Below, piece by piece: positions 9,520-18,591 of a stretch of DNA of 64,000 bases. The position numbers and the translations under genes were made by a program. The notes beneath the pieces were generated by a model. That model searched no databases and was not told the origin of the DNA. It saw only the letters and a list, made by a program, of their open reading frames with translations. The first letter of the stretch is position 1; the number at the start of each line of letters is the position of its first letter. Source of the DNA: Streptomyces sp. V1I1 (GTDB taxonomy: Bacteria; Actinomycetota; Actinomycetes; Streptomycetales; Streptomycetaceae); the NCBI RefSeq assembly GCF_030817355.1, contig NZ_JAUSZH010000001.1:3466501-3530500 (forward strand). Direction: 5' to 3'.

Positions 9520-10384
9520 TCAGGCGGCCAGGGCACATTGAGGGCACATTGGTTTCGCTGGGGGCACTGATGTGCCCTGGGCGGCGGGCGGGTCGCCCTC
9601 GTCTTCCGCCTCAGCTTCCGTGAAGGCGTCGTCGATCGCCTTGCGGGTGCGGGTCTCGCTGGACGGCAGCAGGTGTGTGTACGTCCGCAGCGTGAAGCCG
9701 GGGTCCGAGTGGCCGAGGTACTCGGAGAGCGCCTTGATGCTCTCCCCCGCGTCCAGGAGCACGGAGGCGTACGCGTGCCGGAGGGCGTGCATGCCGTCCT
9801 CCGGGGCCGCCTGGAGGTACCTCGCCCCGCGCTCGCGGGGAGGGATCACGCCAGCGGCGGCCAGCGCGAGCTTCCAGGCACCCATGTTGAAGACGCTGCG
9901 GTTGTAGGCCCGGTCCTTCTCGTCGACGAAGAGCAGGCGTACGGTCTTCGGCTCACCGTCCGGTTTGGCCCAGGGCAGCGTGACCTCGACCGGCGGGAAC
10001 TCCTTCATGTGGGCCTTGAGAACGGCGGCCAGCTGAGCCGGCAGCGGCACTGAGCGGATCTTGTTGCCCTTGGGCAGGGCGAAGACGGGCTTCGTGCCGA
10101 CCAGCCGTACCTGGCGGTTGATGTGGATCCAGCCGCCCTTGAAGTCGATATCGCCAACGGCGAAGCCGAACACCTCGCCTTGGCGCAGGCCGCACCCGAA
10201 GGCGAGCTTGCCGCCGGCCTGGAAGCGCTTCGGCAGTCCGGCAATGACGGCGCGTACTCGCTCCAACGACCAAGGGATGATCTTTTTCTTGGTCGCGGTC
10301 GGCAGCTTGACCGACTTCGCCTTGCAGGGGTTCTTCGGCAGCAGCCCGTCCTCCACGGCCATGCCGAGGATGCTGCGCCCCGGG
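9520..10384 (-). pseudogene. tyrosine-family site-specific integrase, 5'-truncated
   Basis: About 280-287 residues covering only the catalytic half of a phage/ICE tyrosine recombinase. The catalytic set is present: arginine in FGCGLRQGEVFG, the beta-hairpin lysine region LPKGNKIRSVPL, HALRHAYAS (HxxR), LGHSDPGFTLRTYTHL with the histidine and the nucleophilic tyrosine. The N-terminal SAM-like arm-binding domain is missing. Similarity starts abruptly at RSILGMAVEDGLLPKNPC, directly abutting the WbqC fragment at about 10384. The ATG at 10362 allows translation, but a functional recombinase is unlikely. It is a remnant of an integrated element. Confidence 0.85.
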
Positions 10385-10856
10385 TCCGATCTTGCTCAAG
10401 GCCCAGAGGCTGCTGATCCGCCGGGCCCACTGCCAGAGCGGGTCATCCGTATCCACAGGAGTGTGGAAAGGCAGCACAGGGACGGCGCGGGCAGCGAAGG
10501 GACCGACGTCGAGGTAGCGGAGCCCGCCGGTGCCGCACAGATAGTGGGTGCTGTCGGTGGCCGCGGCGAGGTCGGCAAGGCGTTCAGATCGGCCTTGCCG
10601 GGTCGGGATCTCACTGCTGTCCAGCACTTCCCCTGACCAGCCCAGAGCGGTGAGCAGGGCGATCGTCGACGTTTTCGTCAGGTCGGACACGCGGTCTGTG
10701 GTGTCGAGCGTGTCGAAGACCGTGTCCAGAACCTCACGCACGGCATCCCAGTGGCAGCAGCGGCCGTAGTACTGGCGGACGAGTAGCTCGATCGTCCGGC
10801 GCGACCTGCGGGGATCGACGAGCCGCGTCTGGCTGATCCTTGTCGCGCGCCCGTGA
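10384..10856 (-). pseudogene. WbqC family protein, C-terminal fragment
   Basis: The minus-strand frame reads GRATRISQTRLVDPRRSRRT, then QYYGRCCHWDAVREVLDTV, then STIALLTALGW, SSEIPTRQGRSERLADL and THYLCGTGGLRYLD, ending WALSKIGP. WbqC-like proteins have the same order: the SGRGSERL-type turn, then the T-x-Y-L-x-G-x-G-G-x-x-Y-L-D motif. The N-terminal half is missing and the end runs straight into the integrase fragment. Both boundaries are sharp, which points to deletion or recombination. A GTG at 10741 could start a short product, but there is no reason to think it functional. Confidence 0.75.
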
Positions 10857-11714
10857 GGCCGGTGGTGCGCGCGATGTCGATGTAGTGCAGGGCCTGCTTC
10901 AGGTCGCCGGCGCCCCGATGGGCGAGGGCCAGCTTCTGATGGGCGACCGACCAGTCCTCCGGCTCGCCGAGGTCCTCGAAGGCGCGAGTGGCGGCCGTCA
11001 TCACATTGGTGGCGTACTCGTTGTCGCCCTCCTTGCTCAGCGCCGTACCCACCCAGAGCCGAGCTCTGGCACGGTCCCGCGGGCTCAAGCGCTCATCTGC
11101 GGCGAGGAGTTCGTAGTGCCGGGCGGAAGCTTCCAGCTGGCCCGACATCTCCTGCACGACGGCGAGAGACAGCTCGATCTGGGCCACCCGGCGCGGGATG
11201 TCGAGTTCGGTGAACATGCCGCGGGCGCTCAGGTAGGACTGGCGAGCGGACAGCGGGCCGAGAACTGCACCCTGGTCGCGCTGAAGATCACCGAGCAGCA
11301 CAAGGGAACGGCCGTACAGGTAGAGACCCTTGCAGTCCAGACGATGCGGGTCATGGCGCCCGAGCCAGCGGTTCAACAGGTGCCGGCGAAAGAGAAGTCC
11401 TGACGGCTGATGGAGACGACGGCGCGCTCGATGTCTTCGGTCCAGGTCTCGTAGTCCGCTGGCCGGGCGCTCTTCCGCTCGGGGAACAACAACGCGTCGA
11501 ACCGGGCCTGCACGGCGGAATCCGCACGGGCGAGAGCGGTGTCCAGGATGGCCTGGGTGTCAGGCCGGGGCCGGGTCTCCGTACCGAGGCTCTCCCATTT
11601 GGCCACCGTGCGCAGCGCGACACCGAGATGCTCGGCGAAGGCACGCGTGCTCATGCGCAGCGCGGCGCGCAGGGCGCTCGCTTCCCTGCCGGTCCACTGC
11701 TGCACGCTGACCAC
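10856..11714 (-). pseudogene. XRE-type regulator with TPR-like C-domain, frameshifted and truncated
   Basis: From the GTG at 11714 (GGAGG six bases upstream) the frame gives an HTH domain (STRAFAEHLGVALRTVAKWE) and reads to a TGA at 11373. The downstream half continues in the next frame: LLNRWLGRHDPHRLDCKG, then LYLYGRSLVLLGDLQRDQG, VAQIELSLAVVQEM and ARARLWVGTALSK. This helical-repeat domain normally follows the HTH in this Streptomyces family. A one-base loss near 11380-11390 explains the break. At the far end (about 10856) the regulator stops inside ...GLTGAR where the WbqC fragment begins. Two lesions make it a clear pseudogene. Confidence 0.8.
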
Positions 11715-11978
11715 GGATGACCTCCCTCCGTCACGTATGGAAGCACTCGCGGTGACGGCATGGGGCGGGAAGTGCAACGGACTCTGACGACCATGGCGGG
11801 CACACCTCCGCTTACTATCGTTGAGCTGCTCATTGGATCCGGTGTAATCGCTGCCCATGCCTCCGGCTGCCCGGCACATGTCTGCTCAAGGCCCCTGCGG
11901 GTGTGAGTCAGTCACCATGGGACGTCCGGAAAGCCAGATCGGTCCGGAAGGTGACAAAGCACTGAGGTCGTTGGCGCG

Positions 11979-12536
11979 TCAGACGCGGGTGGTGTGCCGG
12001 TCCAGGAGGGCCCGCAGCCGGTCGACGTCGTCGGCCGTGCTCAGCCCGTGCTTGGGCAGGACCTCGAGGCACATGATGTTGGGGTCCCGGCTGAGCAAGA
12101 CGAAGTGGCCGCGCGTCTCCCGGTAGCCCTGGAGGACCGACCACTTCTGGATGAGCGTGCTGTGGTCGCTGCTGGTGGTGATTCCGGCCGGGGACACGGT
12201 GGTGCGGTACTCGCCCTGCCATCCGACGATCCGCTGCACTTGGGCGGCCTGCAGCCGCGGATAGCCGCCCACCACCAGGACGACGAACAGGAACAGAGCG
12301 GTAGAGACCACGTCGGCACTGCCCCGGTTTATGGTGCCCACCAGCCACTGCCCCACCCACAGTGCGAGGAACACGCTCCGCAGTAGCAGCCCCCACCGCT
12401 TGATCCGCTGCCGGACCCGCAGACCGACCAGTGTGTCGGCGGGCTGCGGGCGGTACACCAGCTGCACCGCCGCCTCGTCCACGACATCGGCGGCGACTTC
12501 CGCGCTGTTGTTGGTGACTTCGCGGCCCTCGGCCAT
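11979..12536 (-). CDS. small membrane protein with YcxB-like C-terminal domain
   Basis: A 185-residue protein. Two hydrophobic stretches near residues 50-70 (LLLRSVFLALWVGQWLVG) and 75-95 (STALFLFVVLVVGGY) form a hairpin in the membrane. The soluble C-terminal part (GEYRTTVSPAGITTSSDHS ... WSVLQGYRETRGHFVLLS ... DVDRLRALLDRH) resembles YcxB-type domains, where a strand-rich module follows two helices. The end of this domain is closely similar to the end of the next gene upstream (12579-12998), so the pair are tandem paralogues. Function unknown. Confidence 0.7.
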   Translation of the reverse strand: MAEGREVTNNSAEVAADVVDEAAVQLVYRPQPADTLVGLRVRQRIKRWGLLLRSVFLALWVGQWLVGTINRGSADVVSTALFLFVVLVVGGYPRLQAAQVQRIVGWQGEYRTTVSPAGITTSSDHSTLIQKWSVLQGYRETRGHFVLLSRDPNIMCLEVLPKHGLSTADDVDRLRALLDRHTTRV

Positions 12537-12578
12537 GGTCCCTCCCCGGTAAGACGACCCGCGGATCCTACCGGCCCC

Positions 12579-12998
12579 TCAATGCCGGGGCGGACGGCCG
12601 CCGTGGCGGGGCAGACGGCGGTCGAGTATGCCGCGCAGCCGGTCGGTGTCGGCCCGGCCCAGGGCGCGCTTCGGCAAGTACTGGACAACGACCGAGTACG
12701 GGGCCGGGGACAGCAGGACGAATCCGGCAGCGGTCTCCACGTACCCGCCGAAGGTCTGCCAGCCCCGGCGGGTCTCCATGTGCGTGCCCGTGAAGCGCAC
12801 TGCCTCGTCGGAGTCGGCGACGGTCCACGGCCCGAGCGGGGCACTCATCCTGGCGTGCCGCGCGGCCAGGACGCCCGTCCGGGCGGCGAGACCGAACAGG
12901 CTGCCCCCGAAGGCGAAGCCCGCGGCGAGGAAGTCGTCCGCGAGCAGCCACACCGCCACCGCGAAGAACGTGAAGATCGATCGGGCGCCACCGGACAC
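12579..12998 (-). CDS. YcxB-like membrane protein, paralogue of the downstream gene
   Basis: 139 residues from a GTG start. The N-terminus has one or two hydrophobic segments (IFTFFAVAVWLLADDFLAAGFAF). The C-terminal half (WQTFGGYVETAAGFVLLSP ... YLPKRALGRADTDRLRGILDRR) aligns with WSVLQGYRETRGHFVLLSR ... LPKHGLSTADDVDRLRALLDRH of the neighbour. Compared with it, about 45 residues including the polar N-terminus are missing, so this copy may be shortened. No good ribosome binding site is visible before the GTG. Confidence 0.6.
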   Translation of the reverse strand: MSGGARSIFTFFAVAVWLLADDFLAAGFAFGGSLFGLAARTGVLAARHARMSAPLGPWTVADSDEAVRFTGTHMETRRGWQTFGGYVETAAGFVLLSPAPYSVVVQYLPKRALGRADTDRLRGILDRRLPRHGGRPPRH

Positions 12999-13199
12999 TG
13001 ATCGATCGGGGTCACAACGCGATTCGCACCATCAATCGGATGCGGTCCGGTTCGGGCCCGGAACAACCCCTGCGGGAACCGAATCGGCGACCTGCGAAGT
13101 ACGGGGCTAGATGACCGGCGGGCGGCCGAGGCGAGCCATGCGCCACACCGTCGACCACCGCATGGGCCGCCGCAGCCCGCACGGCCGGCGCACCCCCTC

Positions 13200-13773
13200 T
13201 GCACCCTCACTCACTGGGCGAAGGACGCATCCACCCCACCGCCCAGGTCCACCCCACCGCGATCATCGGCGACGACGTGATCATCGGCCCCCACGTGAAG
13301 GTCCACGAGTTCACGACTGTCCGCCATCGCGCCGTCCTCGCCGCCGGAGTCTCGGTCGGCTTCAACTGCGAGGTCACCCACGCCTACGTCGGAGAAGGCT
13401 CGGTCCTCGGACACCGCATCGGCATCAATCGCACCATCGTCGGCGCCGGTGTCCACCTCTCCTCGTCCATCACCGTCGCTGCCATCAACCTGTGCGAAGA
13501 CATGCGCCATCCCGACCGGGGGTCATCATGCGCGGCGAGGGCGGCTTGTACCGGTGCGGCACACCCCGGTTCGGCGGCCTGATCGGTGACGGCACCCAGA
13601 CCGGCCACAACATCGGCCTCGGCCCCGGCATCGCCATAGGCCGCTCCAGCCGCATCGACAGCGGCGCCACCCTGACCGCTCGGATCGTCCCCGCCCAAAG
13701 TGCGATCAGTGCCCCGCACACTGCCGAGACCAGGATCCGTCAGCGCCGCCTCCGCCCCAGTCAGACCCCGTAA
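13200..13773 (+). pseudogene. left-handed beta-helix (hexapeptide repeat) transferase, frameshifted
   Basis: Frame 2 encodes EGRIHPTAQVHPTAIIGDD and continues VIIGPHVKVHEFTTVRH ... IGINRTIVGAGVHLSSS, a run of hexapeptide repeats. After a G5 tract at about 13517-13521 the same fold continues in frame 1: PRFGGLIGDGTQTGHN, then IGLGPGIAIGRSSRIDSG. A single lost G in that tract rejoins the halves. Such proteins are sugar O/N-acyltransferases or the LbH half of nucleotidyltransferases. Frame 2 is open from 13115, but I see no start codon with a ribosome site, so the gene may also lack its 5' end. Confidence 0.7.
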
Positions 13774-13963
13774 GCGATCCTCAGCCACGCACGGTCAACG
13801 GCCAGGCTGCCTGGCCCCGAGGCCTCGCAAGCGCGAGCCTGTCCGCTCGGGTATCACTGTGTCGACGCTGGTCAGACCTGACTCACTCGCCACCTCCAGC
13901 AGGGTGAACCCGAGCGGCGGCGCGCGACCTGGTGAGATCCGGGCCCGCCCGGTCCGACGCGGC

Positions 13964-14554
13964 CTACTCGGGGTGCTCGGGCTGCCAATGCGGGTCCCGG
14001 CCGGTCAGGGCCAGCACCCGGTGGAAGTCCGAGACTTCCTTGTCGTCAGGCAGCGGGAACGGCTCGCCGAACACGCCCCCCTTGCGGCCCATCGGCGCCA
14101 TCTCCGCGAGTGCGGGCCCGATTTCACCGACCACGGCCGGGTCCGGCGTGAACTCCTGCCCGGTCGCGCGGGCCAGGTCCCAGGCGTGCACGGTCAGATC
14201 GCCCAGCACCATGTGGCCGACGGTCCTGGCCGGAAAACCCATGGTCCCCGAAGTGCCCTCCTCGGCGCCGGGAGCCGCCCACGCCGCGACGAGCCTGGCG
14301 GTCTCGTCGGCGAACCGGGCCCGCCAGCCGCCGGCGTCGTCTATGTAATGCGGTACCGAGGCGAAGTCGGCGTTCTTCTTCGCCGCCAGCGCCTGGAAGT
14401 TGATCACCACCTGCATGAGGTGATCCGTCAGGGCGCGTACGTCGTACTCGCTGCACGGCGTGGGGTCGGACAGTCGCTCGTCGGTGATGCCAAGCACCAC
14501 CGGAACGGCACGCTTCGCCGCCGATTCGAGCAGGTCACTGATGGTGTTCGTCAT
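13964..14554 (-). CDS. TIGR03086-type metal-binding protein (DinB / mycothiol-dependent isomerase fold)
   Basis: 196 residues starting MTNTISDLLESAAKRAVPVV. The order of motifs (LSDPTPCSEYDVRALTDHLMQVV at about 29-50; MVLGDLTVHAWDLARATGQ at about 131-149) is that of actinobacterial mycothiol-dependent maleylpyruvate isomerase-like proteins. The helix-bundle histidines (DHL; VHAWDLA) bind a divalent metal. The likely role is a mycothiol-linked transferase or detoxification enzyme; the substrate cannot be read. It diverges from the AraC gene with a 63-base shared intergenic region. Confidence 0.85.
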   Translation of the reverse strand: MTNTISDLLESAAKRAVPVVLGITDERLSDPTPCSEYDVRALTDHLMQVVINFQALAAKKNADFASVPHYIDDAGGWRARFADETARLVAAWAAPGAEEGTSGTMGFPARTVGHMVLGDLTVHAWDLARATGQEFTPDPAVVGEIGPALAEMAPMGRKGGVFGEPFPLPDDKEVSDFHRVLALTGRDPHWQPEHPE

Positions 14555-14617
14555 GGCTCGACGGTAGGGTCGGCCGGCGCCCTGCGTATTGAACAAACGC
14601 GACATAGGATCCTCCGC

Positions 14618-15493
14618 ATGGCAGGTCCGCGACGCGACACCAGGGGCATCGTCGAAGCCCGCGAACTCTTCGCACGGGTGCGTTTCCGCCGCCGCGAGCC
14701 CGCCCCGGCGCTGCGTCCGTATCTCGAGCACTACTGGCTCATCGACTGGGACCTTTCGGAGCCGTACGCCTCCCATGTGGTGCCCCATCCGTCAGTGAAT
14801 GTGGTCTTCCAGCGCTACGGCGACGAGGCGCCGTGGGGCGAGGTCGCGGGCATCGGCCTTGGGCTGTTCACGCAGAAGCTGGAGGGGCGGGGGCGGGTGT
14901 GCGGGGTGCAGTTCCGGCCCGGCGGCTTCCGGCCGTTCGCGCCGGAGCGGCCGGTGTCCGACTGGACGGGGCAGCGGGTGCCGGTCGCGGACGTCCTGGC
15001 GGGCGCGGACCCGGAGACCGTGCGCGGAATCCTCGGACCGGAGGGGGAGGACGCGCAAGTCGCCGCGCTGGACGCCCTTCTGCTGGGGCTCGAACCGGCG
15101 GCGGATCCGCAGGCGGTGCGGGCGATGGAGCTGGTCGACCTGGTGCGTACGGACCGTACGATCCGGCGGGTCGCCGAGCTGGCAGCGGTGGAAGGGGTCT
15201 CGGCGCGTTCGTTGCAGCGGCTCTTCGCGGCGTACGTCGGGGTCGGACCGAAGTGGGTCATCCTGCGCTACCGCATCCATGAGGCGCTGGAGCGCGCGGA
15301 GTCGGGTGAAGCATCGCAGGACCCGGGCACAGGGGTGGAGGCCGGGGCGGGCACTGGGGCGGGCGAGGGAGCGCTGGACTGGGCGGCGCTGGCCGCCGAG
15401 CTCGGGTACAGCGATCAGGCCCATCTCGTACGGGACTTCACAGCGACGGTGGGCGTGCCGCCGACCGCATACGCCCGCCCGGCGCCCAAGTAG
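14618..15493 (+). CDS. AraC family transcriptional regulator
   Basis: 291 residues from the ATG at 14618. The N-terminal half (LRPYLEHYWLIDWDLSEPY ... HPSVNVVFQ ... GVQFRPGGFRPF) is the DUF6597-like sensor domain of this AraC subgroup. The C-terminal half has the two HTH units: IRRVAELAAVEGVSARSLQRLF and LAAELGYSDQAHLVRDFTATVG ending with PTAYAR. A Gly/Ala-rich insertion (EAGAGTGAGEGA) between the two HTH helices is unusual. It is divergent from the metal-binding protein gene and is a candidate regulator of it. Confidence 0.88.
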   Translation: MAGPRRDTRGIVEARELFARVRFRRREPAPALRPYLEHYWLIDWDLSEPYASHVVPHPSVNVVFQRYGDEAPWGEVAGIGLGLFTQKLEGRGRVCGVQFRPGGFRPFAPERPVSDWTGQRVPVADVLAGADPETVRGILGPEGEDAQVAALDALLLGLEPAADPQAVRAMELVDLVRTDRTIRRVAELAAVEGVSARSLQRLFAAYVGVGPKWVILRYRIHEALERAESGEASQDPGTGVEAGAGTGAGEGALDWAALAAELGYSDQAHLVRDFTATVGVPPTAYARPAPK

Positions 15494-15539
15494 CCGCTGC
15501 CAGAAGCGGTCAGCAACTGTCCGTAGCAGTTGGTGGCTG

Positions 15540-16178
15540 TCAGTAGGAGTCGGTGACGCCGACCGCGCCCAAGCCATTGGCGGCCGCGTACCGCAGCACC
15601 CGCAGCGGCCCGTCGAGCAGCGTGCGCGCGTCGAAGCCGGGGTCGTCGCTCATGGCCGACATCCAGGCGTCGATACGGGCCAGGATCTCGGTGCGGCGGG
15701 GCCCGGCGACGGCGAGGACGGACTCGGCGTACGGGAGGACGGTCCGTGCCTCGGCGGTGGTCAGCAGGAAGTCTCCGAACCAGCCGGGGAGCCGGGCCGC
15801 GGCCTCCGCCCCGAGGCCGTAACAGAGGGCGACGGCCGGATCGCCCTTGCGTGCGGCGGCGACAAAGGCGGCGCTGCCCTCCGTATCCCCAGCCCTTCCG
15901 GCGTCGTGGAGCAGATCCATTCCGGCCTCCTTCATGGCGGCGACGGCCGGTGCGCTGGGGCCGCCGCTCCGCGCGAAGGCGGCGAAACGGCGGGCAGCGG
16001 GCGTGGGTTCGGGTGTGAAGTACGGCTCGCGGTCGCCGCCGCTGAGCCACCAAGTCAGGTCAGCGGCGTAGTTCGGGGGCATGGTCCACTCCCCCTCCAG
16101 GTGCGCGAACCGCCCCGGCAGGGCCGCGACTTCGGCGTCGGGGACGGCGCCGACCGCCCATAAACCGGTGAAGCTCAT
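15540..16178 (-). CDS. conserved hypothetical protein
   Basis: 212 residues, no signal peptide or membrane helix. Mostly alpha-helical, with Ala-rich segments (AARRFAAFARSGGPSAPAVAAMKEAGMDLL) and several Trp/Tyr in the N-terminal 60 residues (WTMPPNYAADLTWWLSGG). I do not recognise a family. It lies convergent to the AraC gene and divergent to the GNAT gene (44 bases between starts). The bases just after its stop carry a weak imperfect repeat (CTACTGACAG / CTACGGACAG). Confidence 0.65.
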   Translation of the reverse strand: MSFTGLWAVGAVPDAEVAALPGRFAHLEGEWTMPPNYAADLTWWLSGGDREPYFTPEPTPAARRFAAFARSGGPSAPAVAAMKEAGMDLLHDAGRAGDTEGSAAFVAAARKGDPAVALCYGLGAEAAARLPGWFGDFLLTTAEARTVLPYAESVLAVAGPRRTEILARIDAWMSAMSDDPGFDARTLLDGPLRVLRYAAANGLGAVGVTDSY

Positions 16179-16222
16179 CGTCCGACCCCCGGTTGTCAGA
16201 CCCTCGTCCTACAGTGCGTGAC

Positions 16223-16771
16223 ATGGAGATCAAAGCACCGGTGGTACGGATCGAGCCATGGTCCGAGGACGACTTCGACCTGCTCCGCGCCGCTAACGCG
16301 CCGGAGCTGATGGATCACCTGGGAGGCCCCGAGACGGAAGAACAGCTGATCAAGCGGCACCAGCGGTACGTCGATCTCAGCGCGGACCGGACGGGGAAGG
16401 GCCGGATGTACCGCATCGTCCTGCCGACGGACGGGGAGGCGGCGGGCACGGTCGGCTTCTGGGAGCAGACATGGGGCGGGCGGCCGGTGTACGAGACGGG
16501 CTGGAGCGTCCTGCCGGCCTTCCAGGGGCGGGGCATAGCCACGGCGGGCACGGTGGCGGTGGTCGAGGAGGCGAGGGCGGAGCACAAGCACCGCTATCTG
16601 CACGCGTTCCCGTCCCTGGCCAACGGGCCGTCGAACGCGGTGTGCAGGAAGGCGGGCTTCTCACTGGTGGGCGAGTGTGACTTCGAGTACCCGCCGGGGA
16701 ACCCGCTGCGGTCGAACGACTGGCGGCTTGACCTGGAGGAGCGGCAGGACCAGGAGAAGCCGACGCCGTAG
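16223..16771 (+). CDS. GNAT family N-acetyltransferase
   Basis: 182 residues. The acetyl-CoA binding region is GWSVLPAFQGRGIATAGTVAVVEEAR (Q/RxxGxG/A as QGRGIA, about residues 98-120), and the family's C-terminal strand is FPSLANGPSNAVCRKAGFSLVGECD. The N-terminal RIEPWSEDDFDLLRAANAPELMDHLGGPE is typical of RimJ/RimL-like members. The ATG at 16223 is preceded by a -10-like CTACAGT only about nine bases away, suggesting a leaderless message; a TTG at 16193 is the alternative start. Acceptor unknown. Confidence 0.85.
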   Translation: MEIKAPVVRIEPWSEDDFDLLRAANAPELMDHLGGPETEEQLIKRHQRYVDLSADRTGKGRMYRIVLPTDGEAAGTVGFWEQTWGGRPVYETGWSVLPAFQGRGIATAGTVAVVEEARAEHKHRYLHAFPSLANGPSNAVCRKAGFSLVGECDFEYPPGNPLRSNDWRLDLEERQDQEKPTP

Positions 16772-16936
16772 CCCCCAGCGCGTGACCGCGTCGTGGCGTA
16801 ACCGCGCCAGGGTTGGACCCGCTTGACGAGCAAGCCCTTTTCCCGGATATTTATCTGCGCGACGCAGCTTCTGTGCAGCGCACACTACTGCCTCTTTGCG
16901 TTGCGGCGGCCCCAACTCCCTCAAGGAACCCCAGAC

Positions 16937-17776
16937 ATGACCATCCTCATCACCGGAAGCCGGGGCAAAGTCGGCTCCACCCTCCTCACACTCCTCCACG
17001 AGGCGGGAGCCGCCGTCCGGGCGGCGTCCGGCAGCCCCGAGAAGCTCAGCCTCCCCGCGGACGTCGACGCCGTGAAGTGCGCGCTCGACGACCCCGCGAC
17101 CTTCCCGGCCGCCCTGGACTCCGTGACCTCCGTGTTCCTGTACGCCGAGGCGTCGCAGATCGACGCGTTCCTCGACGAGGCGGGGGCGGCGGGCGTCGAA
17201 CACATCGTGCTGCTCTCCTCCAGCTCCGTCCTGGACCCCGACGCCGCGGGCAACCCGATCGCCGCGTCCCACCTCGCGGCCGAGCAGGCGCTGGCGGCCT
17301 CGCCGATCGAGACGACCGTGCTGCAGCCGGGCGCGTTCGCGAGCAACGCGCTCCAGTGGCCGTGGGCGCTGAAGTCCACGGGCGCGATCGACCTTCCCTA
17401 CCCGGGCAGTTACGGAGACCCCATCCACGAACGGGACATTGCCGAGGCCGCGCTCGCCGTCCTCACCCGGCCGCCGCTGCGGGGCGCGACGTACCACCTG
17501 ACCGGCCCCGAATCGCTCACCTTCACCCAGCAGATCGCGATCATCGAACGCGCCTCAGGCCGCCCCATCCCCTTCAACACCGTGCCCCGTGGGGCATGGA
17601 AGGAGTCCATGGCCGAGTACATGCCGGGCGCCTTCGCGGACGCGCTGCTCGACTACTGGGCCTCGACGGACGGCTCGCCCGCTCCCCTCACCCGCAGCGT
17701 CGAGGAACTGACCGGCCACCCCGCCCGCACCTTCGCCGAGTGGGCCAAGGAGAACGCGGACGCCTTCCGCGCCTGA
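16937..17776 (+). CDS. NmrA-like / atypical SDR NAD(P)-binding protein
   Basis: 279 residues from the ATG at 16937 with AAGGA eleven bases upstream. The N-terminal Rossmann motif is ILITGSRGKVGSTLLTLL (GxxGxxG variant). VEHIVLLSSSSVLDP and HLAAEQALAASPIETTVLQPGAFASN follow as in NmrA/TMR-type atypical SDRs, which lack the YxxxK catalytic pair and act as redox sensors or quinone/flavin-like reductases. YHLTGPESLTFTQQIAIIERASGRPI is the substrate-side signature. It ends 53 bases before the Mut7-C gene. Confidence 0.87.
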   Translation: MTILITGSRGKVGSTLLTLLHEAGAAVRAASGSPEKLSLPADVDAVKCALDDPATFPAALDSVTSVFLYAEASQIDAFLDEAGAAGVEHIVLLSSSSVLDPDAAGNPIAASHLAAEQALAASPIETTVLQPGAFASNALQWPWALKSTGAIDLPYPGSYGDPIHERDIAEAALAVLTRPPLRGATYHLTGPESLTFTQQIAIIERASGRPIPFNTVPRGAWKESMAEYMPGAFADALLDYWASTDGSPAPLTRSVEELTGHPARTFAEWAKENADAFRA

Positions 17777-17829
17777 GCCCTCCCGAAACAGCCTGGCTGG
17801 GACACGCCGCCCGATGACATGCTGACAGC

Positions 17830-18564
17830 GTGAACGGACCGGAAATCCACCTCAGCGTCGCTCCTGAGCTGCGCCTCTTCGTCACTCCGGAGCGCCGCCA
17901 GGGGCGTACGACCCTGGTCACCGACGGATTGTCGACGCTCGGCCATGTCGTCGAGTCGGTCGGCGTCCCGCTCACCGAGGCGGGCCGGCTCCTCGTCGAC
18001 GGCCGCCAGGTGGCCGCCTCACACATCCCCCGCGCGGGCGAGCACGTCGAGGTGTACGGCGTCGAGCGGCCGCAGCAGGTCCCCGGCGCCCCGCTGCGGT
18101 TCCTGCTCGACGTCCACCTCGGCACGCTGGCGCGGCGGCTGCGGCTCCTCGGCGTCGATGCGGCGTACGAGAACGAGGACATCGGCGACCCGGCGCTGGC
18201 CACCCTCTCGGCGCAGGAGCGCCGGGTGCTGCTCTCCCGGGACCGCGGGCTGCTTCGGCGCCGGGAGATCTGGGCGGGGGCGTACGTCTACAGCGACCGG
18301 CCCGAGGACCAACTGCGCGACGTACTGGAGCGGTTCACGCCCGCGCTCGCGCCCTGGACCCGCTGCACAGCCTGCAACGGCCGGCTGACGGACGCCGACA
18401 AGGACTCGGTCCAGGACCAGTTGGAGCAGGGCACGCAGCGCACGTACGACGTGTTCGCGCAGTGCACGGCGTGCGATCGCGTGTACTGGCGGGGCGCGCA
18501 CCACGCGCGGCTGGAGGCGATCGTCGCGGAGGCGCTACGGGAATTCGGCGGCGCAGCCGCGTAG
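17830..18564 (+). CDS. Mut7-C RNase-domain protein with N-terminal ubiquitin-like domain
   Basis: 244 residues in two domains. Residues 1-85 form a beta-grasp ThiS/ubiquitin-like module (LSVAPELRLFVTPERRQG ... LVDGRQVAASHIPRAGEHVEVY). Residues 90-240 are Mut7-C: RFLLDVHLGTLARRLRLLGVDAAY with PIN-like acidic residues, LLSRDRGLLRRR, and a zinc ribbon (CTAC ... CTAC). Members are predicted ribonucleases, but no RNA target has been established that I know of. The start at 17830 is a GTG. Confidence 0.88.
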   Translation: MNGPEIHLSVAPELRLFVTPERRQGRTTLVTDGLSTLGHVVESVGVPLTEAGRLLVDGRQVAASHIPRAGEHVEVYGVERPQQVPGAPLRFLLDVHLGTLARRLRLLGVDAAYENEDIGDPALATLSAQERRVLLSRDRGLLRRREIWAGAYVYSDRPEDQLRDVLERFTPALAPWTRCTACNGRLTDADKDSVQDQLEQGTQRTYDVFAQCTACDRVYWRGAHHARLEAIVAEALREFGGAAA

Positions 18565-18591
18565 TTCGGCCCGGCCTGCCAGGGCAGGGCG

